Assembly (NCBI RefSeq): GCF_003584105.1
Contig: NZ_QXFO01000005.1
Span: 1-64,000 of the forward strand
Reading direction: 5' to 3'
Source: Flagellimonas taeanensis
GTDB taxonomy: Bacteria > Bacteroidota > Bacteroidia > Flavobacteriales > Flavobacteriaceae
DNA length: 64,000 nucleotides
Shown: in pieces, positions 35,137-43,263 of the stretch
How positions within the stretch are numbered: the first letter of the stretch is position 1
Layout: each line of letters starts with the position of its first letter
Notes under the pieces: generated by a model
What the model was told of the DNA's origin: nothing
What the model saw: the letters and a program-made list of their open reading frames with translations, nothing else
The model's database searches: none
Translations under genes and position numbers: made by a program

Positions 35137-35682
35137 CTATTGCTCCAACCCGAGTAAATTGGCAATCTCGTCAAACTCCTTTGGTATTTGATTGGTTATG
35201 CCGCTGGTCTGAGCGATGTTGGCGGGTATCAGTACATAGCGTATACGTGTGGCTGGGTCGTTTTCCACAATGTCAAGATTGGAATGGGTCACAAACACTC
35301 TGATACCTGTAAAACTTGTACCAAATTTGCCATAAGCAAACTCGTAGCTCTGATAGTTGGAGTACATTGGGAGTGCCCGAACAGTTGTACCACCATAATC
35401 GATCCTTAAATACACCATCACAACCCCTCCACTTTCAGCGAAATCCAAAATGTTTTCAACAGGAATGTCCATCCAAGCGTAATCCACCTCATTGGTATGG
35501 CTCCAGACAAAGGGCATCCAATCGGAAACGATCACGTTGGCATTTCCATCTTGACCAGCAGGTCCCATTTCGCCGTCGATTCCATCTTTGCCATCTTCAC
35601 CTGAACAGGAAATCAAGATGGTGCCAAGTCCCAAGAAAAGAAGAAGGGACATTTTTGATATATTCAAGAGTGTTGTTTTCAT
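35137..35682 (-). CDS. Collagen-like lipoprotein, paralogue C (7 Gly-X-Y)
   Basis: A 181-aa protein with lipobox ISC-type site (Cys26 in LISCSGEDG). Only about 7 Gly-X-Y triplets are present, followed by the VIVSDWM-type domain in a more divergent form and ending LLGLEQ. It is the most diverged of the three and probably the first gene transcribed. Its upstream block (35763-35804) contains the same two 21-bp repeats as paralogue B. The repeated Cys-Ser-Gly-Glu-Asp-Gly start of the mature protein is shared by all three. Confidence 0.72.
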   Translation of the reverse strand: MKTTLLNISKMSLLLFLGLGTILISCSGEDGKDGIDGEMGPAGQDGNANVIVSDWMPFVWSHTNEVDYAWMDIPVENILDFAESGGVVMVYLRIDYGGTTVRALPMYSNYQSYEFAYGKFGTSFTGIRVFVTHSNLDIVENDPATRIRYVLIPANIAQTSGITNQIPKEFDEIANLLGLEQ

Positions 35683-35762
35683 AAATTGAATGTTACTTAT
35701 TAGTCAGTAACCAAGCTTTCGATATTCAAATTAGCAAATGGCTTCGAGGAATTTTGGGACAA

Positions 35763-35804
35763 TTGATGGATAGCCATTTTGGGTTGACGGATGAGCGGTT
35801 TGAA
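35763..35804 (-). promoter_or_regulatory. 21-bp direct repeats upstream of paralogue C
   Basis: TTGATGGATAGCC-type unit at 35763-35783 and TTGACGGATGAGC-type unit at 35784-35804, an exact 21-bp period, about 80-120 bp upstream of paralogue C. Nearly identical to the block at 35020-35061. The rest of the 307-bp gap 35683-35989 holds no gene I can support. Confidence 0.55.
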
Positions 35805-35989
35805 GAAGTGTAAATAATTTTTGAAGGAGAAAAGAGTGCTTTTTGATGATGGCCAAAGCCTGGAAGTGTGGTCGATCGGTTTGGATTTTATCATAAATCG
35901 GTGAAAGGAATAAAAAGACCTTCTGACTAACCCAGTCCAGACCACTGGATTTCCCATGTTGGTCAAATGAAACGTAAATACAAGTACAT

Positions 35990-36436
35990 ATGAAAAAAGC
36001 GCTTCTTGCCCTCTTTTTGACCATCAGTTTTTTTGCCCATGCACAGAGTGTTGACTATAACGTTCATAAGGGCTATGCCGCTAATGGATATGATGTGGTT
36101 TCCTATTTTTCAGGTAAGGCCCATGAAGGGCTCAAGGAGTATACAACTGAATATGATGGGGTGAAATATAAGTTCGAAAGCCAATCCAATATGGAAAAAT
36201 TCATGGCTGAACCTACAAGATATCTACCTGAGTATGGAGGATATTGTGCCTATGCTGTGGCCGTGTCTGGAAAAAAGGTAAGGGTGGACCCGGAAACTTT
36301 TGAGATCAGGCAGGGGAAACTTTACCTGTTCTACAACGCTGGTAATACCAATACCTTGGACTTATGGCTCAAAGAATCTCCAAATGTCCTGAAAACCAAG
36401 GCGGACGAGAACTGGAAAAAGATCAAGAATCCGTAA
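35990..36436 (+). CDS. Exported YHS domain-containing protein
   Basis: A 148-aa protein with signal peptide (about residues 1-19, ending FAHAQS) and a YHS-type domain: GYAANGYDVVSYF near residue 30 and EYGGYCAYAVA around 82-92. YHS domains are metal-binding modules of unknown role, often found with copper or heme enzymes. No metal transporter is adjacent. It starts a + strand run whose other genes are cytoplasmic or membrane proteins, so an operon relation is uncertain. Confidence 0.82.
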   Translation: MKKALLALFLTISFFAHAQSVDYNVHKGYAANGYDVVSYFSGKAHEGLKEYTTEYDGVKYKFESQSNMEKFMAEPTRYLPEYGGYCAYAVAVSGKKVRVDPETFEIRQGKLYLFYNAGNTNTLDLWLKESPNVLKTKADENWKKIKNP

Positions 36437-36521
36437 CATTCCGAAGAAATCCAAGTCTAATGTGCAGGTTGTTCCTGTTCTGTGCATACGTTTTGGAGCT
36501 CCATTAACAACTAATCTCTAT

Positions 36522-37175
36522 ATGCCCAATTACGCAAAAGTCTGTTTTTATGGTTTGCTGATCAGCTTCGTTGGGGCTTTGCCCTTCGGGACGCTCAATC
36601 TTACTGCTTTTGACATTGCGGCTTCACAGGGTCTGGTCTCGGCAATTTGGTTTGCCATGGCTGTGGTTTTGGTAGAACTCTCGGTGGTCAGGATCACCCT
36701 CTACGGGAATGAAAGGTTACATTTGGGGGAAAGGGCCCTGAAGTATATCCTTCCCCTCGGCATTGTTTTTTTGCTCTATTTGTCCTTGTCCAGTTTTTTG
36801 GAAATGGACAGCGTTACGGTGACCGATTCCAAGACGGATTTTTTCCCTCAGATTGGATCGACCTTTGTGTTGGGGCTGTTGCTGAGCGCGCTGAACCCCT
36901 TGCAGTTCCCTTTTTGGATGACCTGGAACCAAGTATTGGACCGCAAAGGGATTTTGCAGAGATCGAACAGTCATTATGTATTTTATATACTGGGCATAGG
37001 TTTGGGAACCCTCGTCGGTTTGGGAATTTTTATTCTGGCCGGCAAGTTCATTTTTGCCAACTACGACCGTTATCATACCATCACAAATCTGATGATGGGG
37101 TTGTTGTACCTTGGATTTTCTTTCTACCTTATGTTCATTTTCATCAAAAAACGAATTCATCATAAAATTGAGTAA
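36522..37175 (+). CDS. LysE family transporter-like membrane protein
   Basis: A 217-aa inner-membrane protein with about six hydrophobic helices and the LysE-type N-terminal pattern (GALPFGTLNLTAFDIAASQG). LysE/RhtB proteins export amino acids or related metabolites by proton exchange. The ATG at 36522 (MPNYAKVCFYG) is preferred. An upstream start would add 20 residues unlike the family. The DinB gene begins 3 bp after it, and the NRDE and ATP-grasp genes follow without gaps, so an exported small molecule may be involved. The substrate is unknown. Confidence 0.75.
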   Translation: MPNYAKVCFYGLLISFVGALPFGTLNLTAFDIAASQGLVSAIWFAMAVVLVELSVVRITLYGNERLHLGERALKYILPLGIVFLLYLSLSSFLEMDSVTVTDSKTDFFPQIGSTFVLGLLLSALNPLQFPFWMTWNQVLDRKGILQRSNSHYVFYILGIGLGTLVGLGIFILAGKFIFANYDRYHTITNLMMGLLYLGFSFYLMFIFIKKRIHHKIE

Positions 37176-37177
37176 GT

Positions 37178-37663
37178 ATGTTCAAATCTTCTTTGGATAC
37201 CCTTGAGCAGTTTAAACACATCCTTTTGGAATTGCCAAAGGATTGTTATGCACAGTCATGTAGTGTACTCTCCAACTCCAGTATCGGCCAGCATACCCGC
37301 CATATCATTGAGCTGTACCTTTGTTTGATAAATGGTTATGAGACCGCCGATGTTTCCTATGATCGACGGGAGCGCAACCTGAAATTGGCCGAAGAACTTC
37401 CCTTTGCCATTGAGCAGCTCAGTTGGATCCAGGACCGGTTGGAACGCCCCAACAAGCCCATCAAGGTCAATTATGAACTGGGAGGTGAGGATGTCTGTTT
37501 GGAATCCAATTACCACAGGGAAGTGATGTACAATCTAGAGCATACCATCCACCACCATGCGCTCATCAAAGTAGGTATCCAACATTTTACGGAAAAGCAG
37601 CTTCCGGAATCTTTCGGAGTGGCGCCGTCCACCATACAATATAGAAAGGCATGTGCACAGTAA
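37178..37663 (+). CDS. DinB/YfiT-like superfamily protein
   Basis: A 161-aa four-helix-bundle protein. Metal-binding histidines typical of the DinB/YfiT fold are visible: His in IGQHTRHIIE (about 37-41) and the HTIHHHALI cluster near 127-133. Members act as metal-dependent thiol (bacillithiol or mycothiol) transferases or are uncharacterised. A bacillithiol-type reductase (YpdA) lies 3 kb away, which is suggestive but no more. It overlaps the following NRDE gene by 13 bp. Confidence 0.75.
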   Translation: MFKSSLDTLEQFKHILLELPKDCYAQSCSVLSNSSIGQHTRHIIELYLCLINGYETADVSYDRRERNLKLAEELPFAIEQLSWIQDRLERPNKPIKVNYELGGEDVCLESNYHREVMYNLEHTIHHHALIKVGIQHFTEKQLPESFGVAPSTIQYRKACAQ

Positions 37664-38370
37664 GTTTTGTACCTTCGGGGGATAAGTACATTATCACATC
37701 CAACAGGGATGAGCACATCTCCCGACCACTGGCCCATGAACCCAAAGAAGAAACCTTAGGTTCCGTGAAAGTACTCTTTCCCAAGGATCCCAAGGCCGGG
37801 GGCACTTGGTTCGCCCTCAACGACAACGGCGCCATAGCGGTTCTGCTGAACGGGGCCTTTGTGAAACACAGCTCCAATGGTAACTATGCAAAAAGCCGTG
37901 GTTTGGTCCTTTTGGACATCATTGGTAGCGAAGCCCCACTGACCATGCTCTCGGAAATCGATCTCTATAACATTGAACCCTTCACTCTTGTGTTGTTCCA
38001 TGCCCATTTATTGGAATTCAGGTGGGATGGCGGACAAAAATATTTTAGGCCCTTGGACAAGTCCAAAAGCCATATCTGGTCATCTGTTACCTTGTATGAT
38101 GATGCCGTCATCGGGCGCCGAGCTTCGTTGTTCGATGGATTTATGAAAAGAACCCATCCCATTGAGGCTTCGGATGTAGTTGATTTTCATACCAACAACC
38201 ATGAGGATTTTGAGAACGGGTTTATCATTGACCGTGAAACCGGGTTGAAGACCTTCAGTGTGACCCAGACCATATTGGAGCATGAAGGGCAGGGCCTCTT
38301 GAAGCACATCGACCTACTGAACGATAAGGCATTCGAAGTCTCCCTTTCACCGAACCAACTCACTGTGTAA
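37651..38370 (+). CDS. NRDE (TANGO2-type) family protein
   Basis: A 239-aa cytoplasmic protein with the family signature at the N-terminus: Cys2 immediately after Met, and TSNRDE at about residues 17-22. The segment GGTWFALNDNGAIAVLLN is also typical. The N-terminal Cys suggests an Ntn-hydrolase-like fold. The human homologue TANGO2 is linked to lipid and heme handling, but the bacterial activity is unknown. Its start lies in the end of the DinB gene, and the ATP-grasp gene starts 3 bp after its stop. Confidence 0.82.
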   Translation: MCTVSFVPSGDKYIITSNRDEHISRPLAHEPKEETLGSVKVLFPKDPKAGGTWFALNDNGAIAVLLNGAFVKHSSNGNYAKSRGLVLLDIIGSEAPLTMLSEIDLYNIEPFTLVLFHAHLLEFRWDGGQKYFRPLDKSKSHIWSSVTLYDDAVIGRRASLFDGFMKRTHPIEASDVVDFHTNNHEDFENGFIIDRETGLKTFSVTQTILEHEGQGLLKHIDLLNDKAFEVSLSPNQLTV

Positions 38371-38373
38371 AGA

Positions 38374-39417
38374 ATGACCTCCCTAAAATTGAAGTGGCAT
38401 AAACTCACCCATTGGGAATATTGGCCGTTATGGGCCATTTATTATCCACTGTTCCCGGTTTGGCTCTTCTATTCCCTAAAGGCAGGTTCCTTTTTCTTTT
38501 TCAATGCCGCCAATCCCAGCATGAAAAATGGAGGAATGGCCATGGAATCCAAAATGTCGATCTATGGACTGATACCCCGTCAGTACATCCCCAACACAGT
38601 CTTCATTACCAAGGATGAGGCGCCCAATGTAGCCCTAGGGCGAATACGGACTTCAGGCATATCCTTTCCCTTTATTGCCAAACCTGACATTGGGATGAAA
38701 TCCTTTGGGGTGGAAAAAATACATGATGAGGAGCAGTTCAGGGACTATGTTCGGAAAACCCCTTCCCACTATCTGGTCCAGGAACTGATTCCCTACGGAA
38801 ATGAAGTCGGTATTTTTTATGTACGAAGGCCAGGGGAGACCCATGGGAAGATCACAGGAATTGTGTCCAAAGAATTTCTTTCCGTTATTGGGGACGGAAA
38901 AAGCACCATCTTGGAACTCATCAAGAAAAATCCGAGAAGCCACCTGCAATTGCATATACTCCAAAAGAAGTTGGGAGAGCGGCTCCACACTATTTTGGGA
39001 GAAGGGGAGGAATATATCCTGGTCCCCTACGGAAGCCACACGAGGGGCGCCAAGTTTGTGGACATCAGCCATAAATTGAACGATGCACTCACCAAGACCA
39101 TAAATGAGGTTTGCATTCCCATGGAAGATTTTCATTACGGTAGGTTGGATGTGCTCTATAATACGTTTGAGGAGTTGTGCGAAGGGAAGAATTTCTGTGC
39201 CATTGAGATCAATGGGGCAGGGGGGGAGGCTACCCACATTTATGACCCCAAACATTCCCTATGGTTTGCATGGCGGGAGATTACGCGGCATTGGGGCTTG
39301 ATGTGCGAGGTGAGCATGCTCAACCACCAAAATGGACATTCCTATTTGAGTTTTAGGGATGGAAGGGCCATGCTCAAGGCCAACAAAGTGTTGCAGGCTC
39401 AGCTCAAGACCATTTGA
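38374..39417 (+). CDS. Membrane-anchored ATP-grasp ligase-like protein
   Basis: A 347-aa protein. An N-terminal hydrophobic segment (about residues 16-42) precedes an ATP-grasp domain: Lys in FIAKPDIG, adenine/ribose site LVQELIPYGNEVG, and metal ligands in GRLDVLY and AIEINGAGGEATHIYDP. It resembles proteins annotated as D-alanine--D-alanine ligase, but the length, membrane segment and C-terminal sequence differ from true Ddl. It probably joins a carboxylate to an amine or thiol. It is the last gene of the LysE-DinB-NRDE-ATP-grasp set, so it may make a small peptide-like product. Confidence 0.72.
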   Translation: MTSLKLKWHKLTHWEYWPLWAIYYPLFPVWLFYSLKAGSFFFFNAANPSMKNGGMAMESKMSIYGLIPRQYIPNTVFITKDEAPNVALGRIRTSGISFPFIAKPDIGMKSFGVEKIHDEEQFRDYVRKTPSHYLVQELIPYGNEVGIFYVRRPGETHGKITGIVSKEFLSVIGDGKSTILELIKKNPRSHLQLHILQKKLGERLHTILGEGEEYILVPYGSHTRGAKFVDISHKLNDALTKTINEVCIPMEDFHYGRLDVLYNTFEELCEGKNFCAIEINGAGGEATHIYDPKHSLWFAWREITRHWGLMCEVSMLNHQNGHSYLSFRDGRAMLKANKVLQAQLKTI

Positions 39418-39431
39418 ACTGGATACCGCGT

Positions 39432-39800
39432 TTACTTTTTGAACATAAAATAGACCGCCAAGACCAGAAAAATAAAGGAAATAATGTGGTTTGCCCTAAA
39501 GGTCTCGGTCTTGAAGACCACTAGGGTAAAGATGGCAAAGACCACCAAAGTGATGACTTCCTGGATTACCTTCAATTGAATGAGACTGAACGGTCCCCCG
39601 TTTTCCCGAAACCCGATCTTGTTAGCGGGCACTTGGAACATGTATTCAAAAAGGGCAATTCCCCAACTGATGAGTACAATGGAGATCAGGCCCAGTTTGT
39701 TGAACCATTTCCATTCGTGGAATTTGAGGTGGCCGTACCAGGCAACCACCATGAAGGTATTGCTCAAGATCAATAGTCCAATGGTAGCAAGTGCTTTCAT
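39432..39800 (-). CDS. DUF486 small membrane protein
   Basis: A 122-aa inner-membrane protein with four hydrophobic helices, matching DUF486/DMT-like proteins (MKALATIGLLILSNTFMVVAWYGH start; NKLGLISIVLISWGIALFEY second helix). The ATG at 39800 is preferred over an upstream TTG that adds four residues. Members are short multidrug-resistance-like proteins of unknown substrate. It is convergent with the ATP-grasp gene, 14 bp apart, and has no obvious partner. Confidence 0.8.
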   Translation of the reverse strand: MKALATIGLLILSNTFMVVAWYGHLKFHEWKWFNKLGLISIVLISWGIALFEYMFQVPANKIGFRENGGPFSLIQLKVIQEVITLVVFAIFTLVVFKTETFRANHIISFIFLVLAVYFMFKK

Positions 39801-39883
39801 AGATATAATCAAAGTTGATGGGGTTACTGGTGCTAAAGTAAGCCATCGCCTTGATTTTTGAACACCCTAAAACTGTACAGGCA

Positions 39884-40261
39884 TCAAATTTTGATGACAT
39901 AGGAGATGATGGATTTTACTTTGGCGTCTCTGCCACTGCTGAATTCATAGAAGTCCGAAAAGGCATATTTTTTCCCATCATGCATTTTAAGGGTGCCGTT
40001 CACAGCTCCTTCCTTTCCATGGGTCAGAATTTTGTGAAGGACAAGTTCTGAGGCAATGGACACTTTCATCGTGTCCAACTCCTTCAGGAAGGTTTCCTTT
40101 CCTTCCAAGGTCTTGTCCCCAATAATTTCCCAGCGGATACTATCGGTCACGCAGGCGTCCAGGAAGGCCACATCCCCTTTCGCAAAGGCAATGTTCAGTT
40201 TTTTTAGGAATTCCCTTTTCGGTGAATTTCCGCAATCGGATGCTATGATGATCTTGGTCAT
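39884..40261 (-). CDS. NTF2-like/SnoaL-like protein
   Basis: A soluble 125-aa protein with the cone-shaped NTF2 fold pattern: two N-terminal helices (FLKKLNIAFAKGDVAFLDACV), then DSIRWEIIGDKTLEGKE and late beta strands (DFYEFSSGRDAKVKSIISYVI). Such proteins are often ketosteroid-isomerase-like or simply structural. The ATG at 40261 is chosen. A TTG two codons earlier is possible. No partner gene is suggested by context. Confidence 0.75.
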   Translation of the reverse strand: MTKIIIASDCGNSPKREFLKKLNIAFAKGDVAFLDACVTDSIRWEIIGDKTLEGKETFLKELDTMKVSIASELVLHKILTHGKEGAVNGTLKMHDGKKYAFSDFYEFSSGRDAKVKSIISYVIKI

Positions 40262-40411
40262 ATCCAAAACTTTTGGGGTTGAACATCAACAAAGATAAAA
40301 ATGCAAAACGAATACAGTTTTGCACGCTATGGTTCATTTCGGGTAATGCCGGAGGCTTTTCCTTTGGAGAAACTTGATCAATGCGGACGTATTGTCAGAT
40401 GGATTGAACTA

Positions 40412-41386
40412 TTACACAGATGCTTCCTTGTGCGTGATGGCGTCCATGATGATGGGGGCGTGGATACGGGAGTTTTCGATAAACCATTTATGGGTTTCCA
40501 TCCCACCACAGATCACTCCGGCCAAGAACAGTCCGGGCACATTGGTCTCCATGGTCTCGGGGTCATAGGAAGGAAGCCGCTTTTCATCGTCGGAAAGAGC
40601 AATGCCCAGCCTTTCCAAAAAGGTGAAGTTGGGCATATAGCCCGTCAATGCGAGCACGAAATCGTTTTCCAGTGAAGTCTCGCCCTCTGGGGTGTCAATG
40701 ATGATTTCCCTTGGGGCGATCTCTTTCACCGTACTGTTGTAATAGGCTTTGATACTGCCTTCCTCGATTCGGTTGATGATGTCGGGGCGCACCCAATATT
40801 TTACCCTTGGGCCTACCTCTGGCCCACGGATGATCAAAGAGACCTCCGCGCCCTTTCGCCAACATTCCAAAGCGGCATCGATGGCCGAGTTGCTGGCCCC
40901 GATCACGGCCAATTTCTGACTGGCATAAAAATGGGGGTCTTTGTAATAATGGGATACTTTCGGCAAATCCTCGCCCGGCACGTTTATGCGATTGGGCAAG
41001 TCATAGAAGCCAGTGGCCACAACCACATTTTTTGCCTTGTATTGATCTTTGTCGGTATTGACCTGGAAAATATCATTTTCTTTTTCCACGGTGATGACCT
41101 TTTCAAACAGGTGGATGTCCAGTTGGTTGGAGGTCACGATCCTTCGGTAGTATTCCAAGGCTTCGTTGCGCTTGGGCTTGGCCTCCTTGCTGATAAAGGG
41201 GATGCCATCTATTTCCAGTTTTTCCGAAGAGGAAAAAAACTGCATATTGATGGGATAGTTGAACAGTGAGTTGACAATGGGTCCTTTTTCAATGATGATA
41301 TAGCTGAGGCCTCTTTTTTTGGCTTCCAGCCCACAGGCAATGCCGATGGGGCCGCCCCCAATGATTACAACATCAAACTCCTGCAT
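40412..41386 (-). CDS. ypdA: YpdA-type bacillithiol disulfide reductase
   Basis: A 324-aa flavoprotein disulfide reductase-like enzyme that reduces bacillithiol disulfide with NADPH. N-terminal FAD site GGGPIG at residues 10-15; NADPH site GASNSA in the middle; C-terminal FAD contact LFLAGVICGG. The CxxC of thioredoxin reductases is missing, as in YpdA. Its ATG overlaps the rpe stop by one base (TAATG), so they form an operon. The functional link between the two is unclear. Confidence 0.85.
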   Translation of the reverse strand: MQEFDVVIIGGGPIGIACGLEAKKRGLSYIIIEKGPIVNSLFNYPINMQFFSSSEKLEIDGIPFISKEAKPKRNEALEYYRRIVTSNQLDIHLFEKVITVEKENDIFQVNTDKDQYKAKNVVVATGFYDLPNRINVPGEDLPKVSHYYKDPHFYASQKLAVIGASNSAIDAALECWRKGAEVSLIIRGPEVGPRVKYWVRPDIINRIEEGSIKAYYNSTVKEIAPREIIIDTPEGETSLENDFVLALTGYMPNFTFLERLGIALSDDEKRLPSYDPETMETNVPGLFLAGVICGGMETHKWFIENSRIHAPIIMDAITHKEASV

Positions 41387-42045
41387 TATAACGTCCTTTC
41401 TTTTAGATCTTTGATGGTTTCTGTCGGATTTTTGCTTTTGAACACAAAACTGCCGGCTACCAAAACATCGGCACCGTGTTCCACCAGTTTCTTGGCGTTG
41501 GCCGCGTTGACGCCCCCATCTATCTCGATCAGGGTATTTGCATTTTTTCGTTGGATCAGTTTTTTCAGGTCTTTCACCTTTTGATAGGTGTTCTCAATGA
41601 ACGATTGCCCACCAAAACCGGGGTTTACACTCATCACGATTACAATGTCGATATCTTGGATGGTATCTTCCAACAAGTTGATGGACGTATGTGGGTTGAT
41701 GGCCACACCGGCCTTCATACCCTCTGCCTTTATGGCCTGCAAAGTCCTGTGCAGATGGGGACAAACTTCATAGTGCACGGTCAGATGGTCCACGCCCAAT
41801 TCCGCGAAGGCTTTGATATACCGATCGGGGTCCATGATCATCAAATGGGTGTCCAATGGTTTTTTGGCATGCTTGGCAATGGCTTCCACCACAGGCATCC
41901 CGAAGGAAATATTGGGAACGAACATCCCGTCCATGATGTCCAAATGGAACCAATCGGCCTCACTTTGGTTGACCATTTCGATATCGCGTTGCAGATTGGC
42001 AAAATCAGAGGCTAGTAACGAGGGGGCGATTATTGTCTTGTCCAT
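41386..42045 (-). CDS. rpe: Ribulose-phosphate 3-epimerase
   Basis: A 219-aa TIM-barrel enzyme of the pentose phosphate pathway that interconverts ribulose 5-phosphate and xylulose 5-phosphate. Typical segments: IIAPSLLASDF near the N-terminus, FHLDIMDGMFVPNISFG with metal His/Asp, VMSVNPGFGGQSF, and the phosphate-binding IEIDGGVNAAN. The start at 42045 is the family start. A TAACTTTG box ends only about 5 bp upstream, suggesting a very short or absent 5' leader. ypdA overlaps its stop. Confidence 0.95.
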   Translation of the reverse strand: MDKTIIAPSLLASDFANLQRDIEMVNQSEADWFHLDIMDGMFVPNISFGMPVVEAIAKHAKKPLDTHLMIMDPDRYIKAFAELGVDHLTVHYEVCPHLHRTLQAIKAEGMKAGVAINPHTSINLLEDTIQDIDIVIVMSVNPGFGGQSFIENTYQKVKDLKKLIQRKNANTLIEIDGGVNAANAKKLVEHGADVLVAGSFVFKSKNPTETIKDLKERTL

Positions 42046-42049
42046 GGTA

Positions 42050-42057
42050 CAAAGTTA
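42050..42057 (-). promoter_or_regulatory. Putative -7 box (TAACTTTG) just before rpe
   Basis: An exact TAnnTTTG match on the minus strand ending about 5 bp before the rpe ATG. Expected transcription start falls at or near the start codon. No strong -33 TTG was found. Confidence 0.4.
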
Positions 42058-42085
42058 GCCAATTACAAGCTTCCTATAAATGAAA

Positions 42086-42110
42086 AAACTCCGGTAATCA
42101 GCCGGAGTTT
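42086..42110 (-). terminator. Terminator between rpoD and rpe
   Basis: AAACTCCGG (42086-42094) pairs with CCGGAGTTT (42102-42110). On the minus strand it is followed by a T-run, placing it about 120 bp downstream of rpoD. Confidence 0.75.
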
Positions 42111-42232
42111 ATTCATCAATCAAAAAACGAACAGTCATGATTAACTGTTGTAGGTACACAAATTACAACTTTCCTGCCAAAAAAACAATTTAAGGTATGT
42201 TTAACTGTAATTTATTGTGTTTTTTTAGCACT

Positions 42233-43096
42233 TTATCCCAGATATGTCTTTAAAATCTTACTTCTGGAGGTGTGTTTTAGCCTTCTGATGGCCTTCTCTT
42301 TGATCTGTCGGACCCTTTCCCTGGTCAGGTCAAAAGTCTCGCCGATTTCTTCCAAGGTCATGGAATGTTGTCCGGCCAAACCGAAGTAAAGCCTGATAAC
42401 ATCGGCCTCTCTCGGGGTCAAGGTCTCCAGTGCACGCTCGATCTCCGTGCGCAAGGATTCATGCAAAAGCTCCTTGTCCGGGTTAGGGGACTCCCCACTT
42501 CGCAATACGTCATACAGATTGGAATCCTCACCATCGATCAAAGGGGCATCCATGGATACGTGGCGGCCCGAATTTTTCAGGGATTGCTTCACATCTTCCA
42601 CGGTCATGTCCAATTCTTTGGCAATTTCCTCGGCAGATGGGGTACGCTCGTGGGCCTGTTCCAAGAAAGCAAAGGTCTTGTTGATCTTGTTGATGGAGCC
42701 GATTTTGTTCAAGGGCAAGCGCACAATCCTGGATTGTTCCGCCAAGGCTTGAAGAATGGACTGACGGATCCACCAAACGGCATAGGAAATAAATTTAAAT
42801 CCTCGGGTCTCGTCAAAACGTTGAGCGGCCTTGATCAATCCCAAGTTCCCTTCATTGATCAAATCGGGAAGGGTGAGTCCTTGGTTTTGGTACTGTTTGG
42901 CCACGGAAACGACGAACCTGAGGTTGGCTTTGGTCAATTTTTCCAGGGCTACCTGGTCTCCCGCCTTTATCCGTTGTGCCAGCTCCACTTCCTCATCGGC
43001 GGTGATCAGATCCACCTTGCCGATTTCCTGCAAATATTTGTCCAACGAAGCGGTTTCCCTATTGGTAACCTGTTTTGTAATCTTTAACTGTCTCAT
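42233..43096 (-). CDS. rpoD: Primary sigma factor RpoD/SigA, short Bacteroidota type
   Basis: The 287-aa housekeeping sigma factor without the long N-terminal region 1.1 and spacer of E. coli sigma70. Region 1.2 begins [15 protein letters not shown]; region 2 carries [18 protein letters not shown] and [11 protein letters not shown]; region 3; and region 4 helix-turn-helix [23 protein letters not shown]. This factor recognises the unusual TTG / TAnnTTTG promoters of the phylum, several of which are marked in this window. A terminator lies about 120 bp downstream. Confidence 0.96.
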   Translation of the reverse strand: MRQLKITKQVTNRETASLDKYLQEIGKVDLITADEEVELAQRIKAGDQVALEKLTKANLRFVVSVAKQYQNQGLTLPDLINEGNLGLIKAAQRFDETRGFKFISYAVWWIRQSILQALAEQSRIVRLPLNKIGSINKINKTFAFLEQAHERTPSAEEIAKELDMTVEDVKQSLKNSGRHVSMDAPLIDGEDSNLYDVLRSGESPNPDKELLHESLRTEIERALETLTPREADVIRLYFGLAGQHSMTLEEIGETFDLTRERVRQIKEKAIRRLKHTSRSKILKTYLG

Positions 43097-43215
43097 CTAA
43101 AAATTTTCCCTTCAAATTAAGTTTGTGAGCAGAGGCTCATTAGGTTATACGTTGAAAAATTTAAAAAGTTACATTTTGGCGGATTTTCTTTCTAAAAGTT
43201 TTCTAAAAACGAAAA

Positions 43216-43242
43216 AACCCCGGGAATGTTTCCCAGGGTTTC
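43216..43242 (-). terminator. Terminator after pnp
   Basis: AAACCCCGGGAA-type arm pairs with TTCCCAGGGTTT through one G-U around a 3-nt loop. It is about 25 bp beyond the pnp stop on the minus strand and is followed there by TTTTTTCG. Confidence 0.8.
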
Positions 43243-43263
43243 TCTTATAATATGAAAGTTGAC

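Noticed and set aside
33284..35989. CRISPR-like array in the collagen region
   Set aside because: Repeats are 9-bp-periodic coding repeats or pairs of 21-bp units, without regular spacers or cas genes.
33058..36436. Genomic island inserted at tRNA-Arg
   Set aside because: No integrase, no transposase and no obvious composition shift by eye; only a degenerate repeat of the tRNA end was found.
38374..39417. Ddl (D-alanine:D-alanine ligase) completing the dcw cluster
   Set aside because: ATP-grasp motifs are there, but an N-terminal membrane segment, different C-terminal motifs and distance from the dcw cluster argue against it.
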